The notes: a model not told the origin generated them from the letters alone. A stretch of 40,687 bases of DNA from an uncultured Alphaproteobacteria bacterium (GCA_944393225.1 CALXZK010000013.1:1-40687), one strand, 5' to 3'. Numbered from the stretch's first letter, positions 1 through 8,666 are shown. Numbers and translations: made by a program.

Positions 1-10
1 ATTTTGGCAT
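1..10 (-). CDS. 5' end of an unidentified gene leaving the window
   Basis: On the minus strand an ATG at 10-8 is followed by CCA AAA (Met-Pro-Lys) before the window ends. An AGGGA Shine-Dalgarno-like sequence (complement of 16-20) sits 5 nt upstream. A strong promoter and a folded leader lie further upstream. The product cannot be identified from three codons; a short structured leader before an MPK start would suit a ribosomal-protein or translation gene, but that is a guess. Confidence 0.4.
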
Positions 11-93
11 TTTAATCCCTTTCAAAAATCTAAATATTCTTGGATTTTATGAGTCTTCAGGCATGCCTTTTCGCCCGTAAGACTCCGTTTTCG
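11..93 (-). promoter_or_regulatory. structured 5' leader of the left-edge gene
   Basis: Between the predicted start near 93 and the ATG at 10, the leader holds a 7-bp perfect arm pair, GAGTCTT (51-57) and AAGACTC (79-85). Inside its 21-nt loop lies the self-complementary decamer AGGCATGCCT (59-68). No uridine run follows, so this is not an intrinsic terminator. It could be an autoregulatory ribosomal-protein leader or simply a 5' stabiliser; no known riboswitch class is recognised. Confidence 0.35.
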
Positions 94-99
94 CCTGTT

Positions 100-128
100 T
101 TTATACACTCAAACTTTTGTAATTGCAA
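100..128 (-). promoter_or_regulatory. sigma70-type promoter for the left-edge minus-strand gene
   Basis: Reading the minus strand, TTGCAA (128-123) is separated by exactly 17 nt from TATAAA (105-100). This predicts transcription starting near position 93 and a leader of about 80 nt before the ATG at 10. Confidence 0.5.
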
Positions 129-148
129 GCACATTTTTCAATAAATTA

Positions 149-176
149 TTGCAACTTAACATTTTTATGCTATAAG
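149..176 (+). promoter_or_regulatory. sigma70-type promoter for the 76-residue membrane protein
   Basis: TTGCAA (149-154), a 16-nt spacer, then TATAAG (171-176). It lies about 30 nt upstream of the small ORF and is divergent from the promoter at 100-128. Confidence 0.45.
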
Positions 177-206
177 GTTTCCCATTCCATTAATTATTAA
201 AATTGT

Positions 207-437
207 ATGTTTATGAAAAAAAATTATTTTATCATGGGTATTTTGGCTACATTTTTCCTAATTTCAATTTCTGCAGCCATTTTCTATTATCATCGCTATA
301 AAGTAATGCTGGGTGTCAGCAGTGAGCTGATAAAGATTGTCAAAGAAAAGCAAGAGAGCCTAAACAAGCAAAATGAGCTCATTTTCTGGCAAGATAGTTT
401 AATCAACTGCTATGAAAAGAAATACCCTAAAAAATAA
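207..437 (+). CDS. small single-pass membrane protein, unknown function
   Basis: The product is 76 residues (74 if the second ATG at 213 is used). Residues 5-27 form one hydrophobic segment (YFIMGILATFFLISISAAIF), followed by a charged, probably helical tail rich in Lys, Glu and Gln with one Cys near the C terminus. The likely topology is N-terminal anchor with a soluble tail. No Shine-Dalgarno sequence is visible; the pre-start is AT-rich, as for several other orphan genes here. It is monocistronic: a promoter sits just upstream and a strong terminator at 453-481 just downstream. The layout (anchor plus charged tail) resembles the 121-residue protein at 19742, but sequence similarity is not evident. 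I recognise no family; it could be a small envelope protein or a lineage-specific orphan. Confidence 0.6.
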   Translation: MFMKKNYFIMGILATFFLISISAAIFYYHRYKVMLGVSSELIKIVKEKQESLNKQNELIFWQDSLINCYEKKYPKK

Positions 438-452
438 ACAAACAACAAAAAC

Positions 453-481
453 AAAGCCTCAATTTTGACAATTGAGGCTTT
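453..481. terminator. bidirectional intrinsic terminator
   Basis: A 12-bp perfect stem, AAAGCCTCAATT (453-464) with AATTGAGGCTTT (470-481), and a 5-nt loop. It separates the convergent small membrane gene (plus) and lolD (minus); A and T runs flank it so it can serve both strands. Confidence 0.85.
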
Positions 482-485
482 TGCT

Positions 486-1202
486 TTAATAAAAGTTAGC
501 TTCCGGCACAAAAACCTTAGCCCGCATATCTATAAGCTTGCCGTTTTCCAATTTCACCTTTCTATCCATACGCTCTGCCAAGTCCAAGTTATGGGTGGCA
601 ATAAGCGCAGATAATCCGGTTTCTTTGACAATAGACAAGAGTTCGGCAAAAACAATTTCCGAAGTTTTTGGGTCGAGATTTCCGGTCGGTTCGTCGGCAA
701 GAAGGAGTTTCGGCGCATTAGCCAAAGCTCTGGCAATTGCCACGCGTTGCTGTTCACCGCCGGAAAGCTCTGCCGGACGATGGTTCAATCTTTTCTCCAA
801 GCCCAAGCGTTTTAAGAGCCATTGCGCGCGCTCTTTAGCCTCTTTTGTTTTCACACCGGCAATAAGTTGCGGCAACATCACGTTTTCTGTTGCATCAAAA
901 TCTGCAAGCAAATTATGATATTGATAAACAAAGCCCAAATAATCAGAGCGCAAAGACGTGCGCATGGCATCATTTAATTTACTGCAATTTTGCCCATTGA
1001 GATAAATATCTCCGGCTGTTGGTCTGTCAAGCAAACCGGCAATTTGCAACAGTGTTGATTTACCCGAACCTGACGGTCCGACCAAAGCCACAATTTCTCC
1101 GGCAGCAATATCCAAATCCACTTCACGTAAGACCTGCAAAGTTTGGCTGCCTTGCTTATAAGTTTTTACAACCTTTTTCAATTCCAAAGTCGGACTATTC
1201 AT
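486..1202 (-). CDS. lolD: LolD, ATPase of the lipoprotein-release ABC transporter
   Basis: LolD powers the inner-membrane LolCDE-type complex that extracts mature lipoproteins and hands them to periplasmic LolA. The 238-residue protein has every ABC ATPase motif: Walker A GPSGSGKST, signature LSGGEQQRVAIARAL, Walker B LLLADEPTGNLD and the H-loop ATHN. The LAD-EPTGN form and the length are typical of the LolD/MacB branch. I use the ATG at 1202 (MNSPTLELKK), which overlaps the 3' end of the upstream lolC gene by 8 nt; a longer frame to 1292 exists but would lie inside lolC. The overlap implies translational coupling with the membrane subunit. The gene ends just before the terminator at 453-481. 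MacB-type exporters are an alternative for the family but are excluded by the lolC partner. Confidence 0.93.
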   Translation of the reverse strand: MNSPTLELKKVVKTYKQGSQTLQVLREVDLDIAAGEIVALVGPSGSGKSTLLQIAGLLDRPTAGDIYLNGQNCSKLNDAMRTSLRSDYLGFVYQYHNLLADFDATENVMLPQLIAGVKTKEAKERAQWLLKRLGLEKRLNHRPAELSGGEQQRVAIARALANAPKLLLADEPTGNLDPKTSEIVFAELLSIVKETGLSALIATHNLDLAERMDRKVKLENGKLIDMRAKVFVPEANFY

Positions 1203-2442
1203 AGCGCAGAGCCTCCACCGGATCAAATTTTGCGGCACGATATGCCGGATACAATGTTGCCAAGAAAGAAAGTAACAAAGAGATTCCGACAACCACGCTT
1301 ACTTCCACATAATCAACCTTTGCCGGCAATTGTGAGAGAAAATAAATTTCTGCCGAGAACAAATCTCTTCCGGCAAGTTGTTGCAAGAACTGACGAATAG
1401 CCTCAATATTGTCGCAGAACAACAAGCCCAAAACCAAGCCCAGTGCCGTACCGACGAAACCGATAAAAGCACCGTCCATAAAGAAGATTCGCATAATCAT
1501 TCCTTTGGTCGCACCCATTGTACGCAATACGGCAATATCTCTGCCTTTGTCTTTCACGAGCATAATCAAACCGGTAATGATGTTAAAGGCTGCCACCAGA
1601 ATAATCAGTGTCAGAATAATGAACATCACGTTACGCTCAACTTCAATCGCATTAAAGAAAGCAGAATTAGATTGTTTCCAATCATAAACATAACCGGCAC
1701 CGCCGATACTTTCTTCAATGGCGCGACGTACGGGGTTCAAATATTTTTCATCATCTAAAGTCACGTCAATATGAGATACGCCGTTTTTCATGCCGAAATA
1801 AGTTTGCGCAGTATCAAGCGGCATAAAAATAAAATTAGCATCATATTCATACATACCGGTATTAAACGTACCAATCACGCGATAAGACTTCATTCTCGGC
1901 ACGGTACCAAAAGCCGTCACTTTGCCGTTAGGAGAAATCAGCGTAATTTCATCACCGATAACTACCCCCATTTTTTGCGCCATGCGATACCCCATAATCA
2001 CGGAGTTGCCATAAAACTCATCCATATTCACATTAGCAACGGCTTTGCGCAAAACATCTTTTTTCATAATGTCTTCTTTAGTCAAACCTCTGACCATTCC
2101 GCCTTCAGCTGCTTTTCCGGCAGAAACGAGAAGCTGATTTTCAATCATCGGCATCACAATTTTCACATGCTCAAACTCAGCAATATCTTTAATGGCCTGC
2201 TCATAATTGTTAAACGGAAAGCCGGAAGGTGACATAATGCCGATATGACCGTTAATACCTAAAATTCGGGATAACAGTTCCTGTCTAAAGCCATTCATCA
2301 CCGACATCACGATAATAAGAGTTGCCACTCCTAAAGCAATTCCGGTAAAAGCAAAACCGGTAATCACCGAAATAAAGCCCTCTTTGCGTTTGGCTCGAAG
2401 ATAGCGCTTGGCAACCAATCTTTCAAATTTTGAAAACAACAT
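1195..2442 (-). CDS. lolC: LolC/LolE-family lipoprotein-release permease
   Basis: This is the membrane subunit that works with LolD, with 415 residues. An N-terminal membrane helix (about residues 20-45, ITGFAFTGIALGVATLIIVM) is followed by a periplasmic domain, then three C-terminal helices of the FtsX-like permease domain with the typical stretch DIAVLRTMGATKGMIMRIFF. The ending DPVEALRYE is the usual LolC/E signature. Only one such permease is present, so the transporter may be a homodimer (LolF-like) as in many non-enteric proteobacteria; a second permease elsewhere cannot be excluded. A start at 2442 (MLFSKFERL) is preferred because GGAG lies 9 nt upstream; the upstream ATG at 2457 would place that GGAG inside the coding frame. 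It leads the lolC-lolD operon. Confidence 0.9.
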   Translation of the reverse strand: MLFSKFERLVAKRYLRAKRKEGFISVITGFAFTGIALGVATLIIVMSVMNGFRQELLSRILGINGHIGIMSPSGFPFNNYEQAIKDIAEFEHVKIVMPMIENQLLVSAGKAAEGGMVRGLTKEDIMKKDVLRKAVANVNMDEFYGNSVIMGYRMAQKMGVVIGDEITLISPNGKVTAFGTVPRMKSYRVIGTFNTGMYEYDANFIFMPLDTAQTYFGMKNGVSHIDVTLDDEKYLNPVRRAIEESIGGAGYVYDWKQSNSAFFNAIEVERNVMFIILTLIILVAAFNIITGLIMLVKDKGRDIAVLRTMGATKGMIMRIFFMDGAFIGFVGTALGLVLGLLFCDNIEAIRQFLQQLAGRDLFSAEIYFLSQLPAKVDYVEVSVVVGISLLLSFLATLYPAYRAAKFDPVEALRYE

Positions 2443-2527
2443 CAATAAATTCTCCATAAACTTAATTTAAGTTATACGGATTTTGTAATGATTATGCAAC
2501 CAAGCGAAATAATGATGTGTATAAAAT

Positions 2528-3136
2528 TTAAGCAGATTTTAGTTTGCAGGCAATTTCTTGCGCAATAGTATTTTTATCAAAAACAATTCCATGGATTCCG
2601 ATAGATTTTGCAGCTTCCACATTTTTTAGCTTATCATCAACAAAAATCACTTCTTCGGGAAGAGCATTTAATTTCTGCAACACTTGCTGATAAATTTTAA
2701 CATCGGGTTTTAACAATCCCAATTCATAAGATACAAAAATATTTTTTCTTCGTGTTAATCCGGTTGCCGTATTTGCTAAATTAGGCAAAGCATTGGACAA
2801 CAAACAAACTTCAATATTTTGATGTTTTAAAAAGTTTATCACTTTCAAGGTTTCGGGATACATTTCGCCAACGCCTTTGTGCATGGCTTCATTTATTTCT
2901 GTTTCAATTTCGGGAACATAAGCAAAATCACAAAACGCACACAGATTCCGACAAAATTCAGAAAAATCCACCTCTCCTTTCATAAAAGGTTTATAGTCAA
3001 AACCTTTCACTCCGCCTTTAGATGTAAACTTATTTTTATTTTGAGATTTTTCATAACAATAATGATTAAGAGGCTCCAAAGAATAAGGATAACACACCTG
3101 TCCTACATCAAATATGCAATATCTTATCTTATTCAA
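2528..3136 (-). CDS. HAD-superfamily phosphatase, YihX-like
   Basis: The 202-residue protein resembles haloacid dehalogenase subfamily IA. Motif I is CIFDVGQVCYP, with the Asp nucleophile followed two residues later by Gly, as in YihX-type sugar phosphatases. Motif II is LLSNALPN, the conserved Lys lies in LGLLKPD, and motif III is VIFVDDKLKNVEAA. YihX acts on alpha-D-glucose 1-phosphate, the substrate of the GalU-like enzyme encoded just upstream, which makes a sugar-phosphate role attractive but unproven. The start is a TTG at 3136 (MNKIRYCIFD), chosen because AGGAGA lies about 6 nt upstream; the longer frame from 3151 would contain this site. The start sits only about 20 nt beyond a strong terminator hairpin, so expression depends on readthrough or on a promoter hidden in the galU-like gene. 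Confidence 0.75.
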   Translation of the reverse strand: MNKIRYCIFDVGQVCYPYSLEPLNHYCYEKSQNKNKFTSKGGVKGFDYKPFMKGEVDFSEFCRNLCAFCDFAYVPEIETEINEAMHKGVGEMYPETLKVINFLKHQNIEVCLLSNALPNLANTATGLTRRKNIFVSYELGLLKPDVKIYQQVLQKLNALPEEVIFVDDKLKNVEAAKSIGIHGIVFDKNTIAQEIACKLKSA

Positions 3137-3157
3137 AAAGCTTCTCCTCAAACAAAA

Positions 3158-3191
3158 AAAAGCGCGTTTGTTTTTTTACAAACGCGCTTTT
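3158..3191 (-). terminator. intrinsic terminator of the GalU-like gene
   Basis: A 14-bp perfect stem (3158-3171 with 3178-3191, core AGCGCGTTTGT), a loop of six T, and on the minus strand a run of T into 3157-3154. It lies between the galU-like stop (3199) and the start of the HAD gene (3136), so it may also act as an attenuator for the latter. Confidence 0.85.
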
Positions 3192-3198
3192 ATAATTC

Positions 3199-4089
3199 TT
3201 AAACCAACATGGTGTTCAACAATTCTTGACAATAAGCTCTCATCTCGGGCTTTGTCATCAATGTCAATTTCATGTTTGCTTTTTCAAGCTCTTGGTTGGT
3301 ACCGCAATCAAGGCGCATCACATCACACAACACACCGGTCAGTTTCATGCCTCTTTCGGCAGCCAAGCCCATGGCATCAGCCAAGTTAATTTCACCATTG
3401 GTACCTTTACGAACTTCCGGCAAAATATCCATAATTTCGTTAGGCAAAATATATGGTCCCATGCTGGCATAATTAGACGGTACATCTTCCAAAGCCGGTT
3501 TTTCGATTTTGCCTTTGGCATGAACTTTACGACCATCGCGAACAGCCCCGATAAGAGCGCCGTAACGAACCATTTGTTCACGCGGAAATTCCATAATGTT
3601 TTCGACCATACCGCCTTCTTCTTCATACACATCCAAAAGCTGTTTCAAAACACCTTCGCCGTGTGTATTGATATAAACATCATCAGGCCACATAACCACA
3701 AAATCTCTGTCACCGACAATATCTTTTGCCATCAAGACGGCATGACCGTTACCCAAAGGCTCTTTTTGCTCAGCAAAAGAAAACTTCATGCCGGCAGGAA
3801 TAATATCTTGAACAACCTTCAACAAGTCGAGTTTATTTTTCTCTTTCAAGTGTTGTTCCAACCACGGATACGGTGAAAAATATTTTTCAAATAAATGTTT
3901 GCATGATTGATCACTATAAATAAAGACAATTTCTTTAATGCCAATTTCTACACAAGCATTAACGGCATATTGAATAATCGGCAAATTATTCAAAGTCAAA
4001 AAGCCTTTATGCAAAACTTTTGTTGCAGGTAAATTGCGTGTAGACAATCCAGCCACAGGCAAAATACAAACTTCAGGTTTTCTTGTCAT
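3199..4089 (-). CDS. galU: UTP-glucose-1-phosphate uridylyltransferase-like protein
   Basis: GalU makes UDP-glucose from UTP and glucose 1-phosphate for envelope polysaccharides. The 296-residue product matches the family throughout: LPVAGLSTRNLPATK near the N terminus, NLPIIQYAVNACVEIGIKEI, EQKEPLGNGHAVLMAKDIVG, WPDDV for metal and sugar binding, and EKP in the middle. It departs from the usual signature: GxGTR reads GLSTR, and the usual PKEMLP stretch reads HKGFLT. The enzyme may therefore be a divergent paralogue with altered specificity rather than the housekeeping GalU. The ATG at 4089 is chosen because GGAG lies 6 nt upstream; a TTG at 4101 would overlap that site. A promoter is visible at 4127-4154 and a terminator at 3158-3191, so it looks monocistronic. 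Confidence 0.8.
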   Translation of the reverse strand: MTRKPEVCILPVAGLSTRNLPATKVLHKGFLTLNNLPIIQYAVNACVEIGIKEIVFIYSDQSCKHLFEKYFSPYPWLEQHLKEKNKLDLLKVVQDIIPAGMKFSFAEQKEPLGNGHAVLMAKDIVGDRDFVVMWPDDVYINTHGEGVLKQLLDVYEEEGGMVENIMEFPREQMVRYGALIGAVRDGRKVHAKGKIEKPALEDVPSNYASMGPYILPNEIMDILPEVRKGTNGEINLADAMGLAAERGMKLTGVLCDVMRLDCGTNQELEKANMKLTLMTKPEMRAYCQELLNTMLV

Positions 4090-4126
4090 CGGATTCTCCA
4101 AAATAATGAACGTTTTGTATGCCTAA

Positions 4127-4154
4127 AATATAACACACAAAAGACAATTCTCAA
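4127..4154 (-). promoter_or_regulatory. sigma70-type promoter of the GalU-like gene
   Basis: On the minus strand TTGAGA (4154-4149), a 16-nt spacer, then TATATT (4132-4127), in the gap between the AsmA-family gene stop and the galU-like ATG at 4089. Confidence 0.45.
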
Positions 4155-4157
4155 GTG

Positions 4158-7100
4158 CTATTTCTTAATTATCACACCTGATGCTTTGGAAATTTTTCCA
4201 CCCGATTTTCTGATAACCATATTTTCTGAAGGTTCTGTTTTTTTAACCTCTGAATTGCTCTTTTTTACAATCGGCGTCACACGAGAAGCCGGTATTGTAT
4301 TATTTCCGAAATCAAGCGCTTTAACCTCTCTGTTGTCCAAAGCTTCTTCCGATTTTTCAATATCTTCCAAATCTCTGACCACGGTTTTGCTCACACCTGT
4401 TCCTTTAACCGAAATAGAACCGGTATTTTCTTCCAATTTTTTCTTAATTTCTTCTTCTCGTTTTTGCTTTTTATAAGTTTCTTCCGCAATTGTAACACGC
4501 TCGGAGGCATAATCAAACAACTGCTTATATGCGGCACTGATTTCGGGGACATAAGATGAAGCATCTTGTTCCAGAGCCGAAACTTCTCTAAAGAGCTTAT
4601 CCAAAGCGAACTCATCATTATGATCAACATTCTGATAGTCATTGTTAACTTTTTCGTTCAGTTTGTTCAAAGCCAAAATTTGTCCCTGAAAAGCATTTTT
4701 CAATCGTGTAAAGTTTTCGTCTTTATCCAGAACATAAGGTGTCACAATCAAAGATATTCTCTTTTCTAAATCTGCCTTTTGTTGTTTATAATCTTCGGCA
4801 TATTTATTAGCCTCTTCGTTCTGCTTAGCGATATTATCTCTCTTTTGCACAATTGAAGAGTTGAGATTCTCTAAATTAACCTTCTGAATTTCATCTTTCA
4901 AATCGGCAATATATTTTTGATTACGCTCATTTCTTAAATCAACATCTTCAATCATGGCATCGGTAACATCCGGATTTTGAGCAACGAGCATCATCTCTGC
5001 CAAATCTGCCTCAATGGTATTTAAACGTTGTTCCAAATTAGCATAAACTTCACCGATTTCAGGCGTCAAAACTTTTTGTTTTTTTAAAGCCAAATCAGGA
5101 CGAACCACATTTTCCAGCTCGCTTTCCATAGCTTTGGTTTTTAACAAACTGTCTGCCAAAAGCTTGCGCATTTTTTCTTTTTGCGCAGCTTGTTCGGCTG
5201 CTTCTTTGGCCTGAATTTCTTGTTGGCGTTGATTATACATAATAGCCAATTTTTCAATATCAACTTCCAATTCGGGAACGTTTAACGCACCACTGTATAT
5301 AATGCCGAAGTTAGGTAGATAATCCGGTCGGATAAAATCAATATCAAAAGAAGCCTCCCCTTCCCAATTGTTTAAGGAAGCATTTGCATTAAAGTTAGCC
5401 GAATAGCCATCTCCCACCCATTTGCTGTCAACAACGCTAAAACGCCCGTTATTAATGGTAAAGAGTCCTTCAGCACGAACAATTCGTTCATTACCGTTGA
5501 TGAGTTTGCTTTTCACGAAAGCATTCAAACCATTTGAGGTTTTACGATTAAGCAAGTCATCATATATTTCTTTAATATTCCATCCCTTCATAATCGTATC
5601 GGCAAAAGAAAATTTACCATCAGCCTGCAATTTATCAAACATATCTGCAAACGAGAGTGCCGAAGTTACATAGCTTGACTGTAGATTAAACACACCTTCT
5701 TTCAAACCATATTTAACGCCGCCAAATTTCTTTTCATCAATTTCCGCATTTTCAAGCAATATGTTGCCTTTAATCATAGGATTCTCTGGCTGCATCAAAA
5801 GTTCAAAACCAGTTTTAATTTTTCCGCCATTAAAATCTGCTTCAAAATCGGATAATACCATAACATTACCTTTAGAAGTCAAAGCAAATTTAGAATAATC
5901 AAAACTCAAATTTCTATAGCTCAAGCGCGAGATATTAAACGTTCCGTTAAAGTTCAATCCACGCAAGAAATCAAAATTAAATTTTTCGGGATCGAACATC
6001 GGACGTTCCAGAAAATCGACCTTGTCTACGGCTTGAGGACGAAATGTATTATTTTGCGAAGGTGTAACCTTTGCCGCATTATAAAAGAACTTATCAAGCT
6101 CCAAACGGTTAATGGTTAAATCCGTTTCAATATGCGGAACATTATCGTTTTTGCTATAATCCAAATTTCCTTGAAATGTGTTTGAGCCTATATTAAATTG
6201 CAAATTAGTTGCTTTGAAATTCTGTAAATTTCCTTCAAAATTTCCGCGCATATTAAATAGTCCAAGTACATAAGTACGCGGTTCATAGTGGAAATTAAAA
6301 TCATTAACCATCTTCACAAAATCCGGACTTTTGACCTCTAATAGTCCTTTAAGTCCATAGGTTCCGTCTTTCTGCTCGACCGTACCGCCATAATTAACAT
6401 TAACATTTTCAAGTTGGAGAATGCTTTTGGTTGCAAATCTGTCAACAAAACCGGTCATAATTCCTTTGGCAGAAAAATTATTAAATTTTTTCAGATCAAT
6501 ATCAGGTACCGCCAGTTCCATTTTATCAACCAGCTCACCCAAATTTTTAGTTTCTAAATCATACTTCAAGTTTTCAAACTCAGCTTTATTTCCAAAGCCT
6601 TTAACTTTTCCTTTCACATCAAGTTTGGCCCCTGCCATATTGTCAATGTTAAACGAAGATATTTGCAAAACACCTTGTTGCAAACTTCCGTTTAATGAAA
6701 CACCGCTATATGGAAGAGAGTTATAAATAAGCGTGTCTGCCCCCAAACGCAATTCTGCATAAATATCAGGACTTACGCTCAACTTTTGAAAACGAGCATC
6801 AACATTTTCTGCCCATGATTTCTCGGGTTGATTTACAACCAATGCCGGAAAATAATCATCAATATTAATCATATTGGTTTTCAATGATGCATAAACATTG
6901 ACATTTTTATCATTAATCAAACCGATTTCACCATTGATATTGCTATTATCAATATTCAGGTTCAATGGAGCAATACTAACCTTGTTAAAATTACCGGCTA
7001 CTTTGGTCGTTGCGTTGATGCGGCGCAATATAGTATCTTTTGCCACTTGCGGGGTAAGTCCTAACCAATTTAAAGTTTGTCTGAACTCATCGGTCTTTAA

Positions 7101-8573
7101 AGACGGCTCCAACTCAAATGTCAAATATCCCAAATCGGAATAAATATCACCTTTCACGCTAACGGCAGTATCACCGGGTAAAACACCGCTTAAATCACGA
7201 ATGGTAATTTTATTATCAATGACATCCAAACTTACTTTAAAATCTTTGATAGACTGATTTTTATATGTTGTTTTAACGGCTTTCATATCTGCCAAGATAT
7301 CAAAAGCAAGCTGCGGATTATAATTGGCTTCACCTGTTTTATATTTATTCCACAATTCTTGAAACAACTTTGCAACCGGTTCCATATCCAAGGTCGCAAA
7401 ATTAAAACCGAATTCCACTTTGGAGCGGAAAGGTTCTTTTTGTTTTGCAGTATGATATTCTCCTGCCGTCAAAGGAATGAGCAAGTTACCGGCGCCGGCA
7501 GAATTTCCGTACTTAACGGCAAAATTTGTAACTTCCACTTTTTGCTTGTTGCTTTTAAGTTCCAAAGTCAAGGCCAACGGATAATCATATTCCGGCTTAA
7601 GTTTGAAATTATCCGAGTTGGAGTTCACAAAATCCATCAACTTTTTGGATTCAAAAATCAAATTACCGTTCACGGCATTGTTTTGAGGCAGGATTGAGCC
7701 GTCGAAACGAACAAAAGTTTCCGTGCTGGGCTGATTAATAACGGCATTAATCGACGTTGATAAACCGCTGTTAATTTTGCCGATAGAAAAAGCAAAACCT
7801 TCAGGATTATCATTTTTAATATATGTACCTTCGATTCGATATGGTCCGAATATGCTTTGCGCAATCACTTCTGCATTAATGTTATTAATCACATAATTTT
7901 GTTTTCGGGCTTCATCAATCCAATGAATTGTAGCATTTTTAACCAATACGCTATCTAACGTAATTTGCATATTTTCCAGAGTTGCGCGTTGCGTATCAGT
8001 CAAAGGTGTATCCCAATTAAGCTTATTGTTATCCAACAACTCCAAGCGAACATCCGGCTCGACCAAAGACATCATTTTGACATCAAAATCACCGTTAATT
8101 AAAGCCTTCAGAGTAAGGTTAGCCACCAAAGATTTAACTTTGGCCAAAGGCTCATCTAAATCTTCTCCCGGATTGTAAATTTTAATATTTTCCGCCTGCA
8201 AACTCGGAGAAGGTAAAAGCGTCAAATGAACAGGACCTTCAAAGATAATCCGTTTACCGGTAATATTGGAAAATTCTGCGGCAATTTTATCTTTGTGCTG
8301 ATTCCAATCAATATTAGAGATATAATAATATCCGGCACCGAGAGCCGCAATCAACACAAACAGAACTGTTAAAATGACAATTTTCAAGACACTCGTTTTT
8401 TTGCGTGGTTCAAAATCTCCGAACTGCCCATCATCTTGATTTTGCGTTTCGGTATAAGCCCCTTCGGTTGAAGAATTTACATCTAAATTTTCAACTGCAG
8501 CATCAGGATTATTTTCATTCAAAACCGACTTATTTTTATGAGGAGCCAGTTTTGCCATCAAAGATTGAAACAT
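4158..8573 (-). CDS. very large AsmA-family envelope protein
   Basis: AsmA-family proteins are inner-membrane anchored, periplasmic beta-rich proteins linked to lipid transfer and outer-membrane homeostasis. This one has 1471 residues. A cytoplasmic N-terminal tail of about 60 residues, acidic and Asn/Gln-rich, precedes one membrane helix (about 63-86, IVILTVLFVLIAALGAGYYYI). The AsmA N-terminal domain follows at once (GKRIIFEGPVHLTLLPSPSL, then the LTLKALINGDFDVKMM stretch). Long repetitive beta-type sequence runs to about residue 1100. The last roughly 370 residues are highly charged and predicted coiled coil (AAEQAAQKEKMRKLL and many Glu/Lys/Gln runs), ending in a Lys-rich tail. The ATG at 8573 is chosen because GGAG lies 9 nt upstream. 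It is divergent from the cdd operon. The long N-terminal tail and the coiled-coil C terminus are unusual for AsmA proteins. Confidence 0.85.
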   Translation of the reverse strand: MFQSLMAKLAPHKNKSVLNENNPDAAVENLDVNSSTEGAYTETQNQDDGQFGDFEPRKKTSVLKIVILTVLFVLIAALGAGYYYISNIDWNQHKDKIAAEFSNITGKRIIFEGPVHLTLLPSPSLQAENIKIYNPGEDLDEPLAKVKSLVANLTLKALINGDFDVKMMSLVEPDVRLELLDNNKLNWDTPLTDTQRATLENMQITLDSVLVKNATIHWIDEARKQNYVINNINAEVIAQSIFGPYRIEGTYIKNDNPEGFAFSIGKINSGLSTSINAVINQPSTETFVRFDGSILPQNNAVNGNLIFESKKLMDFVNSNSDNFKLKPEYDYPLALTLELKSNKQKVEVTNFAVKYGNSAGAGNLLIPLTAGEYHTAKQKEPFRSKVEFGFNFATLDMEPVAKLFQELWNKYKTGEANYNPQLAFDILADMKAVKTTYKNQSIKDFKVSLDVIDNKITIRDLSGVLPGDTAVSVKGDIYSDLGYLTFELEPSLKTDEFRQTLNWLGLTPQVAKDTILRRINATTKVAGNFNKVSIAPLNLNIDNSNINGEIGLINDKNVNVYASLKTNMINIDDYFPALVVNQPEKSWAENVDARFQKLSVSPDIYAELRLGADTLIYNSLPYSGVSLNGSLQQGVLQISSFNIDNMAGAKLDVKGKVKGFGNKAEFENLKYDLETKNLGELVDKMELAVPDIDLKKFNNFSAKGIMTGFVDRFATKSILQLENVNVNYGGTVEQKDGTYGLKGLLEVKSPDFVKMVNDFNFHYEPRTYVLGLFNMRGNFEGNLQNFKATNLQFNIGSNTFQGNLDYSKNDNVPHIETDLTINRLELDKFFYNAAKVTPSQNNTFRPQAVDKVDFLERPMFDPEKFNFDFLRGLNFNGTFNISRLSYRNLSFDYSKFALTSKGNVMVLSDFEADFNGGKIKTGFELLMQPENPMIKGNILLENAEIDEKKFGGVKYGLKEGVFNLQSSYVTSALSFADMFDKLQADGKFSFADTIMKGWNIKEIYDDLLNRKTSNGLNAFVKSKLINGNERIVRAEGLFTINNGRFSVVDSKWVGDGYSANFNANASLNNWEGEASFDIDFIRPDYLPNFGIIYSGALNVPELEVDIEKLAIMYNQRQQEIQAKEAAEQAAQKEKMRKLLADSLLKTKAMESELENVVRPDLALKKQKVLTPEIGEVYANLEQRLNTIEADLAEMMLVAQNPDVTDAMIEDVDLRNERNQKYIADLKDEIQKVNLENLNSSIVQKRDNIAKQNEEANKYAEDYKQQKADLEKRISLIVTPYVLDKDENFTRLKNAFQGQILALNKLNEKVNNDYQNVDHNDEFALDKLFREVSALEQDASSYVPEISAAYKQLFDYASERVTIAEETYKKQKREEEIKKKLEENTGSISVKGTGVSKTVVRDLEDIEKSEEALDNREVKALDFGNNTIPASRVTPIVKKSNSEVKKTEPSENMVIRKSGGKISKASGVIIKK

Positions 8574-8666
8574 GAGTGTCAACTCCGCAGATTAATAAAT
8601 ATTAAAGATTCTAAGTTTATGCTTTCATCATATACTAAATTAATTAATAAAACTTTTAAGGTCAAC

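Noticed and set aside
538..918. 126-residue plus-strand frame opposite lolD
   Set aside because: Antisense shadow of a firmly identified gene. The same applies to long frames opposite lolC, galU, asmA, ettA and lepA.
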